Shown one piece after another: positions 39,447-47,862 of a DNA stretch of 54,581 nt (position 1 is the stretch's first letter; every line of letters begins with the position of its first letter). Under the pieces are notes generated by a model, which saw only the letters and a list, made by a program, of their open reading frames with translations, was not told the origin of the DNA and did no database searches. Origin of the DNA: Candidatus Paceibacter sp. (lineage in GTDB: Bacteria > Patescibacteriota > Minisyncoccia > UBA6257 > JAGOQP01). The position numbers and the translations under genes were made by a program. The DNA lies in assembly GCA_020724905.1 (NCBI GenBank), contig DYGB01000005.1, positions 1 to 54,581 of the forward strand, given 5' to 3'.

Positions 39447-40244
39447 ATGACAACACAAGCATTCACTAAACAGCTGTACTCATTCTTTAAAGAAAATAAA
39501 CGGGAATTCCCATGGAGAAAAACATCAGACCCATACCATATCATGGTGTCAGAATACATGCTGCAACAAACACAGGTATCTCGTGTAACAGAAAAATATC
39601 CACTATTCCTGAAAACATTCCCTACTATAGAATCTCTTAGTTCTGCTTCTAAAAAAGAAGTACTTCATGCATGGCAAGGATTAGGATATAACAGAAGAGT
39701 ACTCTATCTGCATACTGCAGCAAATAAGATTGTACAAGAGTGGAAGGGGACTGTCCCCAAAGATCCATCTATACTACAAACCCTTCCAGGAATAGGAAAA
39801 AATACTGCTGGATCTATTTGTGCGTTTGCATTTAATCTCCCTGTTATTTTCATTGAAACAAATATACGAAGTGTGTTTATTCATACCTTCTTTAAAAAAA
39901 GAAAAAATGTTAATGATGCAGAGATTATTCCTCTTATAGGAAAGATGATAGATAAGAAGAATCCTAAGAAATGGTATTCAGCCCTTATGGACTATGGAAC
40001 ACATCTTAAAAAAGAACAGAAAAACCCATCTCGAAAGAGTATACATCATATAAAACAGAGTTCTTTTAAAGGATCAATACGAGAAGTGCGAGGGCATATT
40101 ATAAAACAAAGTCTTTTAAAATCCCTTCCTATAAAAGAAATAGAGAAAGAATACGGGAAAACAAAAACTCAAAAGGCTATTGATAGCCTTACAAAAGAAG
40201 GCGTTATCAAGAAGAAAGGATTGAAAGTATATATAATAGAATAA
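39447..40244 (+). CDS. mutY: MutY-like HhH-GPD adenine glycosylase lacking the C-terminal Fe-S cysteines
   Basis: 'FPWRKTSDPYHIMVSEYMLQQTQVSRV', 'HAWQGLGYNRR', 'LQTLPGIGKNTAGSICAFAFN'; no C-x6-C-x2-C-x5-C loop. Confidence 0.82.
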   Translation: MTTQAFTKQLYSFFKENKREFPWRKTSDPYHIMVSEYMLQQTQVSRVTEKYPLFLKTFPTIESLSSASKKEVLHAWQGLGYNRRVLYLHTAANKIVQEWKGTVPKDPSILQTLPGIGKNTAGSICAFAFNLPVIFIETNIRSVFIHTFFKKRKNVNDAEIIPLIGKMIDKKNPKKWYSALMDYGTHLKKEQKNPSRKSIHHIKQSSFKGSIREVRGHIIKQSLLKSLPIKEIEKEYGKTKTQKAIDSLTKEGVIKKKGLKVYIIE

Positions 40245-40286
40245 GTTGATTTATTATCTAAAAATGCGTATGATGCGGAGGTAAAT

Positions 40287-40376
40287 GGAGGGGTGCCAGA
40301 GCGGTTATTGGAGCGGTTTGCTAAACCGTGGCCTTCTAATCAGGGCCCGTGGGTTCAAATCCCACCCCCTCCGCCA
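40287..40376 (+). tRNA. tRNA-Ser(GCT), CCA encoded
   Basis: GGAGGGG...CCCCTCC G CCA, loop TTGCTAA, long variable arm. Confidence 0.95.
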
Positions 40377-40397
40377 AGTTTTTCTTCTTGTGAAAGT

Positions 40398-40694
40398 ATG
40401 AAAATAAATATGTTCAACAAAAATATAATTCGTATTATAGGTATTGTGCTATGTCTTTTATTACTACCTTTAATAGCCATGCAATTTACTGATGAAGTAA
40501 ATTGGAATGTAGCTGATTTTATTATCGCCGGTATCCTTTTGTTATTTGCAGGATATATCTATAAGTATGTAATAAAAAAGATAGAACATAAGAACTATCG
40601 ATTTTTTATCACCATTATCTCTATCATACTTTTTCTTCTTGTCTGGGGAGAGCTTGCGGTAGGTATATTTGGGACACCGTGGGCAGGATCCTAG
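40398..40694 (+). CDS. Small membrane protein
   Basis: three predicted TM segments; start trimmed out of the tRNA. Confidence 0.5.
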   Translation: MKINMFNKNIIRIIGIVLCLLLLPLIAMQFTDEVNWNVADFIIAGILLLFAGYIYKYVIKKIEHKNYRFFITIISIILFLLVWGELAVGIFGTPWAGS

Positions 40695-40695
40695 A

Positions 40696-41835
40696 CTAGG
40701 TACGAATAGTTTTCATTCTAAAAAGATGTGTGGTCCATCGCCATGCAATGGAACATTTTTTTCTAAAAAGCGGCATACGGAAAAGATAGATGGTTCTCCA
40801 TAACCACCAAGCAATAAAGCCGTAAATACGTATTCCATATAATTCCCCAACAGCTTTTCCTGGTCCTAAAGAAAGGAGCACCGCTTTATGTTTGTATCGA
40901 AACGGAGGAGGCAACTTTTTTTGTAATGAGGCTCGTATAGATCGTGCAACATAGGAAGCTTCTTCAACAGCGCTTTGGGCAAGGGAAGGAACGCATCTCG
41001 AATGTTTGTGAGGAACACAGGCAACATCTCCAAATACAAAGAACGAAGTGTTTTCAGAGATGTGAAGATGGGAAGATGTTCGTATACGTTTTTCTCCATT
41101 AAAAGGAGAGGGGGCTTGAGGGACAACACCAGCTGCCCATACAATACTTTCAGCAGGCATATGTCCTGTTGATGTTTCTATTCCTTTTCGGTCAACGGTA
41201 AGGGCTTTCGTATTAAGGTGAAGATGGACATGTCTCTTTTTTAAAGCCCTAAGAGCTTTTTTTTGAATGTAGGAAGAAAGGGAAGGGAGTATAGAGGGGG
41301 TAGAAGAAAGAAGGTGAAGTGATACTTCTGAAGGGGTGTGTCCCAACTTCTTGTACAGAAGATAAGAGAGCTCACATACGGTCTCTACTCCTGTTGCTCC
41401 TGCCCCAACTACTACAATAGACTGGGGAAGATTCTTTTGAACATCATCTAATAGTGTTACAGAAGATTTTACATCATAGATATGAGGATGAGGAGAAAGA
41501 GGAAGAGGGGTTCTTGATCCTGTGGCAAGTATAAGAAAATCAAATGAATGAGATGAGGAGGTAATGATGGTGTTTGTGTGTTGGTCAATACGCTCTACAT
41601 GTTCATGTTTGAATGTGAAATGATATTTCTTTGAAAGAAGGGAGAAGGGAATTGAAACAAGATCAAAAGGAAGGTTCCCTGCAAATACCTCATGAAGAAG
41701 AGGGGTAAATACAAAGGACTCCTTTGTATCAAAAAGAGTTATAGAAAGTTGTTTTTCTGTATAGAAACGGCGGAGGTAGATTGCTGTATAAAGACCAGCA
41801 AATCCTCCGCCGACAATGCCGACACGTGGTTTCAT
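40696..41835 (-). CDS. NDH-2-type FAD/NAD(P) oxidoreductase
   Basis: 'VGIVGGGFAGLYTAIYLRR', 'IVVVGAGATGVETVCELSYLL', 'FFVFGDVACVPHK'. Confidence 0.9.
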   Translation of the reverse strand: MKPRVGIVGGGFAGLYTAIYLRRFYTEKQLSITLFDTKESFVFTPLLHEVFAGNLPFDLVSIPFSLLSKKYHFTFKHEHVERIDQHTNTIITSSSHSFDFLILATGSRTPLPLSPHPHIYDVKSSVTLLDDVQKNLPQSIVVVGAGATGVETVCELSYLLYKKLGHTPSEVSLHLLSSTPSILPSLSSYIQKKALRALKKRHVHLHLNTKALTVDRKGIETSTGHMPAESIVWAAGVVPQAPSPFNGEKRIRTSSHLHISENTSFFVFGDVACVPHKHSRCVPSLAQSAVEEASYVARSIRASLQKKLPPPFRYKHKAVLLSLGPGKAVGELYGIRIYGFIAWWLWRTIYLFRMPLFRKKCSIAWRWTTHLFRMKTIRT

Positions 41836-42228
41836 TTATTCGTGGTTGTAGAATGTTCTCTCAAGGCTGTACTTTCCAGGTCCTGAAAATGAAATCCCAA
41901 GAGCGGTAAGAAGAAGGAGAAGTTCAAATTCTCCACTAAATCCATTCTTGAACTTAAGAAGGAAAAGAGCGCCAAGCATAATAAGGGCAAGACCAACTCC
42001 AGACCAACGAGTAAATATTCCAAGAATCATTGAAATACCTCCAAGGAGTTCTCCAATAGCAACGACATATGCAATAAGAGGGTCAAACCCAAGTTGAGAG
42101 AAGAAGGCGATTGTTCCCTCCATGTTTGCAAGCTTACTCCACCCATGAGAAAGAAATATTCCTCCAACTCCAAGTCGGATAAGAAGCATTCCTATACTCA
42201 CGTTCAGATGTGATATGTGTTTTTTCAT
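41836..42228 (-). CDS. DoxX family membrane protein
   Basis: 'LLIRLGVGGIFLSHGWSKLA...YVVAIGELLGGISMILGIFTRWSGVGLALIMLGA'. Confidence 0.88.
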   Translation of the reverse strand: MKKHISHLNVSIGMLLIRLGVGGIFLSHGWSKLANMEGTIAFFSQLGFDPLIAYVVAIGELLGGISMILGIFTRWSGVGLALIMLGALFLLKFKNGFSGEFELLLLLTALGISFSGPGKYSLERTFYNHE

Positions 42229-42303
42229 ATACGTTATATATTAGTGATATATCTAGTATAGCATAGGAATAATTGATATTTTAAGGGTTTTTGGCTATGC
42301 TGT

Positions 42304-43743
42304 GTGGGTATGACTACATCTGATACATCAAAAAAACAGCCACGACCACCAATAGTTGTTGTTATGGGCCATGTCGATCATGGGAAAACAACACTGCTTG
42401 ACTATATCCGAGAGACAAAAACTGCTGAAAGAGAAGCGGGAGGAATCACACAATCTGTTGGTGCTTATGAAGTAGAGAAGAATGGCAAGAAAATAACCTT
42501 TATTGATACCCCAGGACATGAGGCGTTTAACCATATGCGCCAAAGAGGTGCATCAATTGCTGATGTTGCGGTACTTGTTGTTGCTGCTGATGATGGAGTC
42601 AAGCCACAAACCAAAGAAGCCATTAACATTCTCAAAGAAACGAATACTCCTTTTGTTGTTGCGATAAACAAGATTGATAAAAACAATGCAGATCCAGAGA
42701 GAACAAAACAAGATCTTCTTGCTCATGAGGTGTATCTTGAAAAACTAGGAGGAGATGTGTCATGGGTAGAGATATCAGCAAAAACAGGGGAGTGTGTTGA
42801 AAGTCTTTTGGAGCATATTCTGTTGATGTGGGAGATTGATCCTCCACTTGCTGATGCTTCTGCTCCAGGAGAAGGTATTGTACTTGAATCATCACGAGGG
42901 AATCAGAGAGGTATTGTGGCAACTGTTATTGTTCGAAATGGAACAATTAAAAAAGGAGACAGTATTGCTACAGAACGAGTAGAAGGAAAAGTTCGTATCA
43001 TGGAAGACTTTTTAGGAAAGCAAATTGATGTGTGTCTTCCTTCTCAACCTGCAGTTATCGTTGGATTTTCCGATATTCCTCATGCAGGAGAAACAGTGCT
43101 GGTAGGAGGAGTTCCTCAAAAAGATGTTAAAGAAAATACTATTGAACAAAAAGAAGAAGATGAAGAAAAAGAAGTCATTGCCCTTATTGTAAAAGCAGAT
43201 GTATCAGGATCATTACAGGCACTTGTACAGATACTTCGTGCTATGAGTACTGATGAAGTAATCGTAAAAATTATTTCCCAAGAAGTGGGGGATATTACTG
43301 ATGGAGATGTAAAACATGCTGTTTCTACCGGAGCCTATATTGTGGGGTTTAATGTGAAAGCAAATAAAGCTGCTGAAAATGTTTCACAAGCACAAGATGT
43401 TACTATCATCACCTCAAATATTATCTATAACATTGTTGAGCAGTTTGAAAAACTCAGAGAAAAAGCACAAAAACCAGCACATCAAGGTATTCTTGAAGTA
43501 CTTGCAGTCTTTTCTCAGAAAAATGAGAAACAAGTTATTGGAGGAAAAATTGTTGAAGGATACATTTCAGAAAAAGATGTCTTTGTGTGCCAAAGAGATG
43601 GAGAAGATATAGGAAAGGGACGCATCAAAAACCTTCAACAAGATAAAGTTGATTGTAGGGAAGTACAAGAAGGGGAGTGTGGTCTTATGGTTGAATGTAA
43701 GGAACCTATTAAACCAGGAGATCATCTGGTAGTAGAAGCATAG
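42304..43743 (+). CDS. infB: Translation initiation factor IF-2, short form without N-terminal domain
   Basis: '[40 protein letters not shown]', '[18 protein letters not shown]'. Confidence 0.96.
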   Translation: MGMTTSDTSKKQPRPPIVVVMGHVDHGKTTLLDYIRETKTAEREAGGITQSVGAYEVEKNGKKITFIDTPGHEAFNHMRQRGASIADVAVLVVAADDGVKPQTKEAINILKETNTPFVVAINKIDKNNADPERTKQDLLAHEVYLEKLGGDVSWVEISAKTGECVESLLEHILLMWEIDPPLADASAPGEGIVLESSRGNQRGIVATVIVRNGTIKKGDSIATERVEGKVRIMEDFLGKQIDVCLPSQPAVIVGFSDIPHAGETVLVGGVPQKDVKENTIEQKEEDEEKEVIALIVKADVSGSLQALVQILRAMSTDEVIVKIISQEVGDITDGDVKHAVSTGAYIVGFNVKANKAAENVSQAQDVTIITSNIIYNIVEQFEKLREKAQKPAHQGILEVLAVFSQKNEKQVIGGKIVEGYISEKDVFVCQRDGEDIGKGRIKNLQQDKVDCREVQEGECGLMVECKEPIKPGDHLVVEA

Positions 43744-43746
43744 AGT

Positions 43747-44049
43747 ATGTATAGAAAAGAAAGAATGGAGCATATTATACAAGAACGTCTTGCGCTCCAT
43801 ATCTCACGAGAAGTAGAAGATGAAATTTCAGCCCTTATCACTGTTACGCGTGTTGAAATTGATAATAACAATGAATATGCAATTGTGTATGTTTCAGTAC
43901 TCCCTGAAGGAAAAGAGAAACAAACACTTACACTACTAGAAAAGAAAAAAGGATACCTTGCATTCAAGGTATTAAAAGAAATGAAGGTACGCATATTACC
44001 ACTCATTTCATTTAGAGTTGATTCTGAGGCTAAGAAACTTCATAATTGA
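43747..44049 (+). CDS. rbfA: Ribosome-binding factor A
   Basis: 'RKERMEHIIQERLALHISREVEDEISALITVTRVEI...RILPLISFRVD'; directly after infB. Confidence 0.85.
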   Translation: MYRKERMEHIIQERLALHISREVEDEISALITVTRVEIDNNNEYAIVYVSVLPEGKEKQTLTLLEKKKGYLAFKVLKEMKVRILPLISFRVDSEAKKLHN

Positions 44050-44055
44050 GCTGTA

Positions 44056-44127
44056 GGCCTGGTAGCCAAGTGGTAAGGCAGGAGTCTGCAAAACTCCTAT
44101 GCGCGGGTTCAATTCCCGCCCAGGCCT
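44056..44127 (+). tRNA. tRNA-Cys(GCA)
   Basis: GGCCTGG...CCAGGCC, loop CTGCAAA. Confidence 0.95.
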
Positions 44128-44139
44128 CAAGGGTACTAT

Positions 44140-44228
44140 GCCCGGGTGGTGGAATTTGGTAGACACGAGAGACTTAAAATCTCTTGCTGTATAATAACGG
44201 CGTGCCGGTTCAAGTCCGGCCCCGGGCA
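44140..44228 (+). tRNA. tRNA-Leu(TAA)
   Basis: GCCCGGG...CCCGGGC, loop CTTAAAA, long variable arm. Confidence 0.95.
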
Positions 44229-44251
44229 CAAAAAGTAATAGAAAAAAATAT

Positions 44252-44458
44252 ATGACAAAAAAATTATACAGATCACAAAACAATAAGATTCTCACTGGTC
44301 TTTTAGGAGGACTCGCTGAATATTTTGATTTAGATGCATCACTTATTAGATTAGGATTTATTGTTCTTGTTGTGTTAACAGGTATTGTTCCATTTGTACT
44401 TGCATATATCATTGGAGCACTTGTTGTTGCTCTTGATCCTCACGTGAGTGAAAAATAG
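44252..44458 (+). CDS. PspC domain protein
   Basis: 'KKLYRSQNNKILTGLLGGLAEYFDLDASLIRLGFIVLVVLTG'. Confidence 0.92.
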   Translation: MTKKLYRSQNNKILTGLLGGLAEYFDLDASLIRLGFIVLVVLTGIVPFVLAYIIGALVVALDPHVSEK

Positions 44459-44506
44459 GAAACTATTGATTATTTACCCCATTTTTCGTACTATGGGGTG
44501 TGTGTT

Positions 44507-44580
44507 GGCCCCATCGTCTAGCCTGGTCAGGACGCAAGGTTTTCATCCTTGAAACACGGGTTCAAATCCCGTTGGGGTCA
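44507..44580 (+). tRNA. tRNA-Glu(TTC)
   Basis: GGCCCCA...TGGGGTC A, loop TTTTCAT; 3' tail repeated downstream three times. Confidence 0.95.
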
Positions 44581-44679
44581 CAAAGAGGGAAATATATACA
44601 GTACTTGACTTTTCTATAAATATATGTAACAATATATACATAGTTATTTTATAATTTCATACAACAAAAAGGTGAAGAA

Positions 44680-44904
44680 ATGAAAAAAACATCAAGTTTT
44701 TTAGTAGACGAACATAATCCCCCAACTTCCCAAAACACTGTTAAGCATGAGAAATCTCCGTTTGATGACCCAGAGATTAGGGAACTTTGGGATATGGTTT
44801 TTAACGATAAGGATAGGATAGAACGTGAAAAGAAAGAAATGGAACATGAAATGGACCTATTATTAGAAAAAGGACAGGGACGTGGTACCGGTAGTTGGTT
44901 ATGA
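44680..44904 (+). CDS. Cassette A small ORF (74 aa, charged)
   Basis: own TTGACT promoter region, RBS aaaggtgaag, followed by terminator 44937-44967. Confidence 0.65.
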   Translation: MKKTSSFLVDEHNPPTSQNTVKHEKSPFDDPEIRELWDMVFNDKDRIEREKKEMEHEMDLLLEKGQGRGTGSWL

Positions 44905-44970
44905 AAGAAAAAACAAGGTGTTATTGATTTATTTTAATCCTCTCTTTTATTAAAAGAGGGGATTTTTTAT

Positions 44971-45029
44971 CCAAATACCACTAAGCTCTCACATGCCCGG
45001 TTCCAAAGTTGTCCCGTTGGGGTCACAAG
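44971..45029 (+). repeat. tRNA-Glu 3'-tail repeat R1
   Basis: ...ggttccaaagttgtcccgttggggtcacaa; last 17 nt (tcccgttggggtcacaa) identical to the tRNA-Glu 3' end and flank. Confidence 0.88.
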
Positions 45030-45115
45030 ATTAATATTGACTTATAATTAATAACTATGTATAATAGATACATAGCTCTTTTAAATATTTAAAAACAAAC
45101 ATAGAGAGGAATCTC

Positions 45116-45763
45116 ATGGAACTATCTATAATATGTATCGCTATCGGTATAGGGTTGGTTGTCTCTCTGCTTATATATAGAAGCAGTAAAAAGAAAGCCA
45201 AAGAAGAGGAACTACTAGTGCCCTTTAGAGTGTTCTGGAATGATCAAATAGAAATACTTTTAAACAACCATTTTCCTTTAGCTGTTATCAAACAACTCCA
45301 GCTGAAGAGAGAAAAGATCCTTGCAATAGCAAAGGAATTAGATGTTCCGGAAGGTCACACGCCATTTATTCTTATTATCCCTAAAAAATACTGGGATAAA
45401 GAATATCCAAAACGCACAGGGGTTGATGTTAATAACATTGAAAACATAGTAGATACCCCCTCAGAGCCATATGCGATATTTGATATCGAGGATGGTTCAA
45501 AACATCGTGGATATTCACCTAGGGAAGCACAAAAAATATTAGAAGAAGAAGGTAGATCACCTCTTACTGCAGAAGAATGTATTATGTTTGCGCAGTACGT
45601 GCCTGTACTAAAAGACCATCATCTTAACTGTACCGGATCCCGCTGTCGGGGTGACGTCCCCGGTGTCTACCTGTCTGGCGGTGAGATGCCCAGGCTCAAC
45701 TGGCGCAGCCTCGAGTTTGGCGGTGTCGGGTGGGGGTCTCCCTCGTGCCGCAGTCGGCACTAG
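45116..45763 (+). CDS. Cassette B: membrane-anchored protein with candidate hypervariable C-terminus
   Basis: N-terminal TM; AT-rich body; last ~45 codons GC-rich, A-poor and mostly NNC/NNT. Confidence 0.75.
   Translation: MELSIICIAIGIGLVVSLLIYRSSKKKAKEEELLVPFRVFWNDQIEILLNNHFPLAVIKQLQLKREKILAIAKELDVPEGHTPFILIIPKKYWDKEYPKRTGVDVNNIENIVDTPSEPYAIFDIEDGSKHRGYSPREAQKILEEEGRSPLTAEECIMFAQYVPVLKDHHLNCTGSRCRGDVPGVYLSGGEMPRLNWRSLEFGGVGWGSPSCRSRH
45632..45763 (+). other. Candidate DGR variable region with no TR in this window
   Basis: about 13 A in 132 nt, 31 of 44 codons end in C/T; perfect hairpin GTGCCG-CAGT-CGGCAC (45745-45760) at the 3' end, directly before the stop. Confidence 0.5.
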
Positions 45764-45790
45764 GTCCCTTTGCCCTCGGTTTGTATCATA

Positions 45791-45822
45791 GACGGTTATA
45801 TTACATATGACCGTCTTTTTTT
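45791..45822 (+). terminator. Cassette B terminator GACGGT...ACCGTC-TTTTTTT
   Basis: stem-loop plus T-run. Confidence 0.8.
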
Positions 45823-45833
45823 ATCCAAACACT

Positions 45834-45882
45834 ACTAAATTGGCATACAAATGGTTCCAAAGTTGTCCCGTTGGGGTCACAA
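45834..45882 (+). repeat. tRNA-Glu 3'-tail repeat R2
   Basis: 49 nt identical to R3 (46244-46292): actaaattggcatacaaatggttccaaagttgtcccgttggggtcacaa. Confidence 0.93.
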
Positions 45883-45986
45883 AGAGAGGGGATACATACC
45901 ATATCTTGACTTTTATATAAATATATGTAATAATATATATGGAAAATTTACATATTTTTTATAACAAAAACAATAAGAGGTAAAAA

Positions 45987-46184
45987 ATGAAAAAGCATCA
46001 AGTTTCTTTGGAAGATGAATTTTTTAACAAAAAAATTATCTTAGCGCCAGACGACTTCGAAGATGATGGAATTGAAGAAGAAATACTCACTCCTATTATA
46101 GAATATGATGTTGCGGAACGTGAAATTGGTCGTTCCCTTCAGGAAAAATATTCTAGGGAAAACTGGATGTATGAAAAATGGTGA
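45987..46184 (+). CDS. Cassette C small acidic ORF (65 aa)
   Basis: promoter region near-identical to cassette A; RBS; terminator 46205-46232. Confidence 0.65.
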   Translation: MKKHQVSLEDEFFNKKIILAPDDFEDDGIEEEILTPIIEYDVAEREIGRSLQEKYSRENWMYEKW

Positions 46185-46204
46185 TATTTTGCCTTATACC
46201 TTTG

Positions 46205-46232
46205 CCCCCACTTACTTGTGGGGGATTTTTTT
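46205..46232 (+). terminator. Cassette C terminator CCCCCAC-ttactt-GTGGGGG-ATTTTTTT
   Basis: perfect 7-bp stem plus T-run. Confidence 0.85.
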
Positions 46233-46243
46233 ATTTAAAAACC

Positions 46244-46292
46244 ACTAAATTGGCATACAAATGGTTCCAAAGTTGTCCCGTTGGGGTCACAA
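46244..46292 (+). repeat. tRNA-Glu 3'-tail repeat R3
   Basis: identical to R2. Confidence 0.93.
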
Positions 46293-46364
46293 GAATAATG
46301 TTGACTTCATTTAGTAAGCTGTATATAACAGATATAGTTTCTTTAGAGAAAGGAGGTGATAGAA

Positions 46365-46457
46365 ATGAAGCGTTGGAATATTCCAGCTGTGAGACATTGT
46401 AATGAAGGTTGTTGTATATGCCCTGATATTTTTTTATATCAGGGCTTTTTAGTATGA
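46365..46457 (+). CDS. Cassette D micro-ORF, Cys-rich 30 aa MKRWNIPAVRHCNEGCCICPDIFLYQGFLV
   Basis: not in the ORF track; very strong SD aaaggaggtgat 5 nt before ATG; TTGACT-N17-TATAAC promoter; terminator overlaps its 3' end. Confidence 0.45.
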   Translation: MKRWNIPAVRHCNEGCCICPDIFLYQGFLV

Positions 46458-46526
46458 AAAAGACTAAATCTTTATCTATCTATACATTTAGGGTAGTATA
46501 AAGGAACAGTAACGTATATATCTACT

Positions 46527-47159
46527 ATGGAAAAAGACATTACCATATCAAAAGCGCTTTTCTGGGGGTGGGAGTCATTTAAAAAACACTGGCAGATTCT
46601 TGTTGGAATGACACTCTTTGTATTTGCGATAAGTGCTATTGTCGGTTTTATTGCAGGAGATGGAGCTTCAGGGGTTGAAGGGGGAGCAGGATCGTTTCTT
46701 CTTAATATTTTTGTACATACATTTATAGGTATTGGACTTATTACCATAGGATTAGAGGTATACGCAGAAAAAACTCCAGTATTTAAAGATTTCTTTGTAA
46801 AAATGGAGCATTTTCTTAACTATCTTATTGGGATGCTTCTCTACAGTATTATCGTTATCATTGGATTCTTCCTTGTGTTCTTTCCAGGTGTTATTTGGGC
46901 ACTTAAGTATCAATTCTTTGGATATCTAATTGTTGAAAAAGGAATGAGTCCTATGGATGCATTGCGTCAAAGTGGAAAGATGACCTATGGAAAGAAATGG
47001 TTTTTACTATTATTCTGGATAGTTCTTTTCTTCTTCAATATTCTTGGAGCTATCGTTATTGGTATTGGACTTTTTGTAACGATTCCCGTTTCTCTCCTTG
47101 CAACAGTATATATTTACAAAAAACTTTCAAAGGACGCTACTACTAATCAAGAGCTGTAA
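46527..47159 (+). CDS. Multi-TM membrane protein, glycerophosphoryl-diester/YciC-like
   Basis: hydrophobic; 'VFFPGVIWALKYQFFGYLIVEKGMSPMDALRQSGKMTYGKKWFLLL'. Confidence 0.65.
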   Translation: MEKDITISKALFWGWESFKKHWQILVGMTLFVFAISAIVGFIAGDGASGVEGGAGSFLLNIFVHTFIGIGLITIGLEVYAEKTPVFKDFFVKMEHFLNYLIGMLLYSIIVIIGFFLVFFPGVIWALKYQFFGYLIVEKGMSPMDALRQSGKMTYGKKWFLLLFWIVLFFFNILGAIVIGIGLFVTIPVSLLATVYIYKKLSKDATTNQEL

Positions 47160-47860
47160 TGGAAAATAATCAAGAAAAAACATCACCATTTATTATTGGG
47201 GGATCTATTGTGCTTGCAGGACTTATTATCGCAGGGGCAATTTTGTATGTATCTGGTGCTTTGGAGAGTGGAAAGAATATAGTTCCACAACAAGACACCA
47301 CAACACCTGACCAAGCTCAGCAATTGTACCGTCCTGTTGATGAAACTGATCATATTAGAGGAAATAAAGATGCAGAGGTAGTGTTAATAGAATACTCAGA
47401 TACAGAATGTCCATTTTGTATTTCATTTCATAAAACACTCAAGCAGGTGATGAGTACATATGGGGAACAAGTAGCATGGGTATATCGTCATGTACCGCTT
47501 AAAAATCAATCACAACAAGAAGTGGTAGCTCTAGAGTGTGCGTATGATCAAGGAGGGGACAATGCGTTTTGGGCATACCTTGATCGACTCATGAGCATTT
47601 CTCCTGGGAATGATCAATTTGATCTCTCGCTACTTCCTGATATTGCTACACGAATAGGACTTGAAACAAATACATTCCAAGGATGTCTCCAAACAAAAGA
47701 TGTTTCATCACGTGTTATGCGTGATACTAATGATGCCTTTAGTGCAGGACTTAAGGGGACTCCATTTACACTCGTTGTGGGGAAAAAGGCAACGTTTAGT
47801 ATTGATGGAGCACAACCATTCTCTGTCGTTTCTTCATTTATTGAGCAAGCACTACAGTAA
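47159..47860 (+). CDS. DsbA-like thioredoxin-fold oxidoreductase
   Basis: 'VVLIEYSDTECPFCISFHKTLKQVMSTYGEQVAWVYRHVPL'. Confidence 0.92.
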   Translation: MENNQEKTSPFIIGGSIVLAGLIIAGAILYVSGALESGKNIVPQQDTTTPDQAQQLYRPVDETDHIRGNKDAEVVLIEYSDTECPFCISFHKTLKQVMSTYGEQVAWVYRHVPLKNQSQQEVVALECAYDQGGDNAFWAYLDRLMSISPGNDQFDLSLLPDIATRIGLETNTFQGCLQTKDVSSRVMRDTNDAFSAGLKGTPFTLVVGKKATFSIDGAQPFSVVSSFIEQALQ

Positions 47861-47862
47861 AT

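Noticed and set aside
45834-46292. Integron attC interpretation of the tRNA-tail repeats
   Set aside because: The repeats lack clear RYYYAAC/GTTRRRY boxes and match the tRNA-Glu 3' end directly, so tRNA-site insertion explains them better. No integrase is present in the window.
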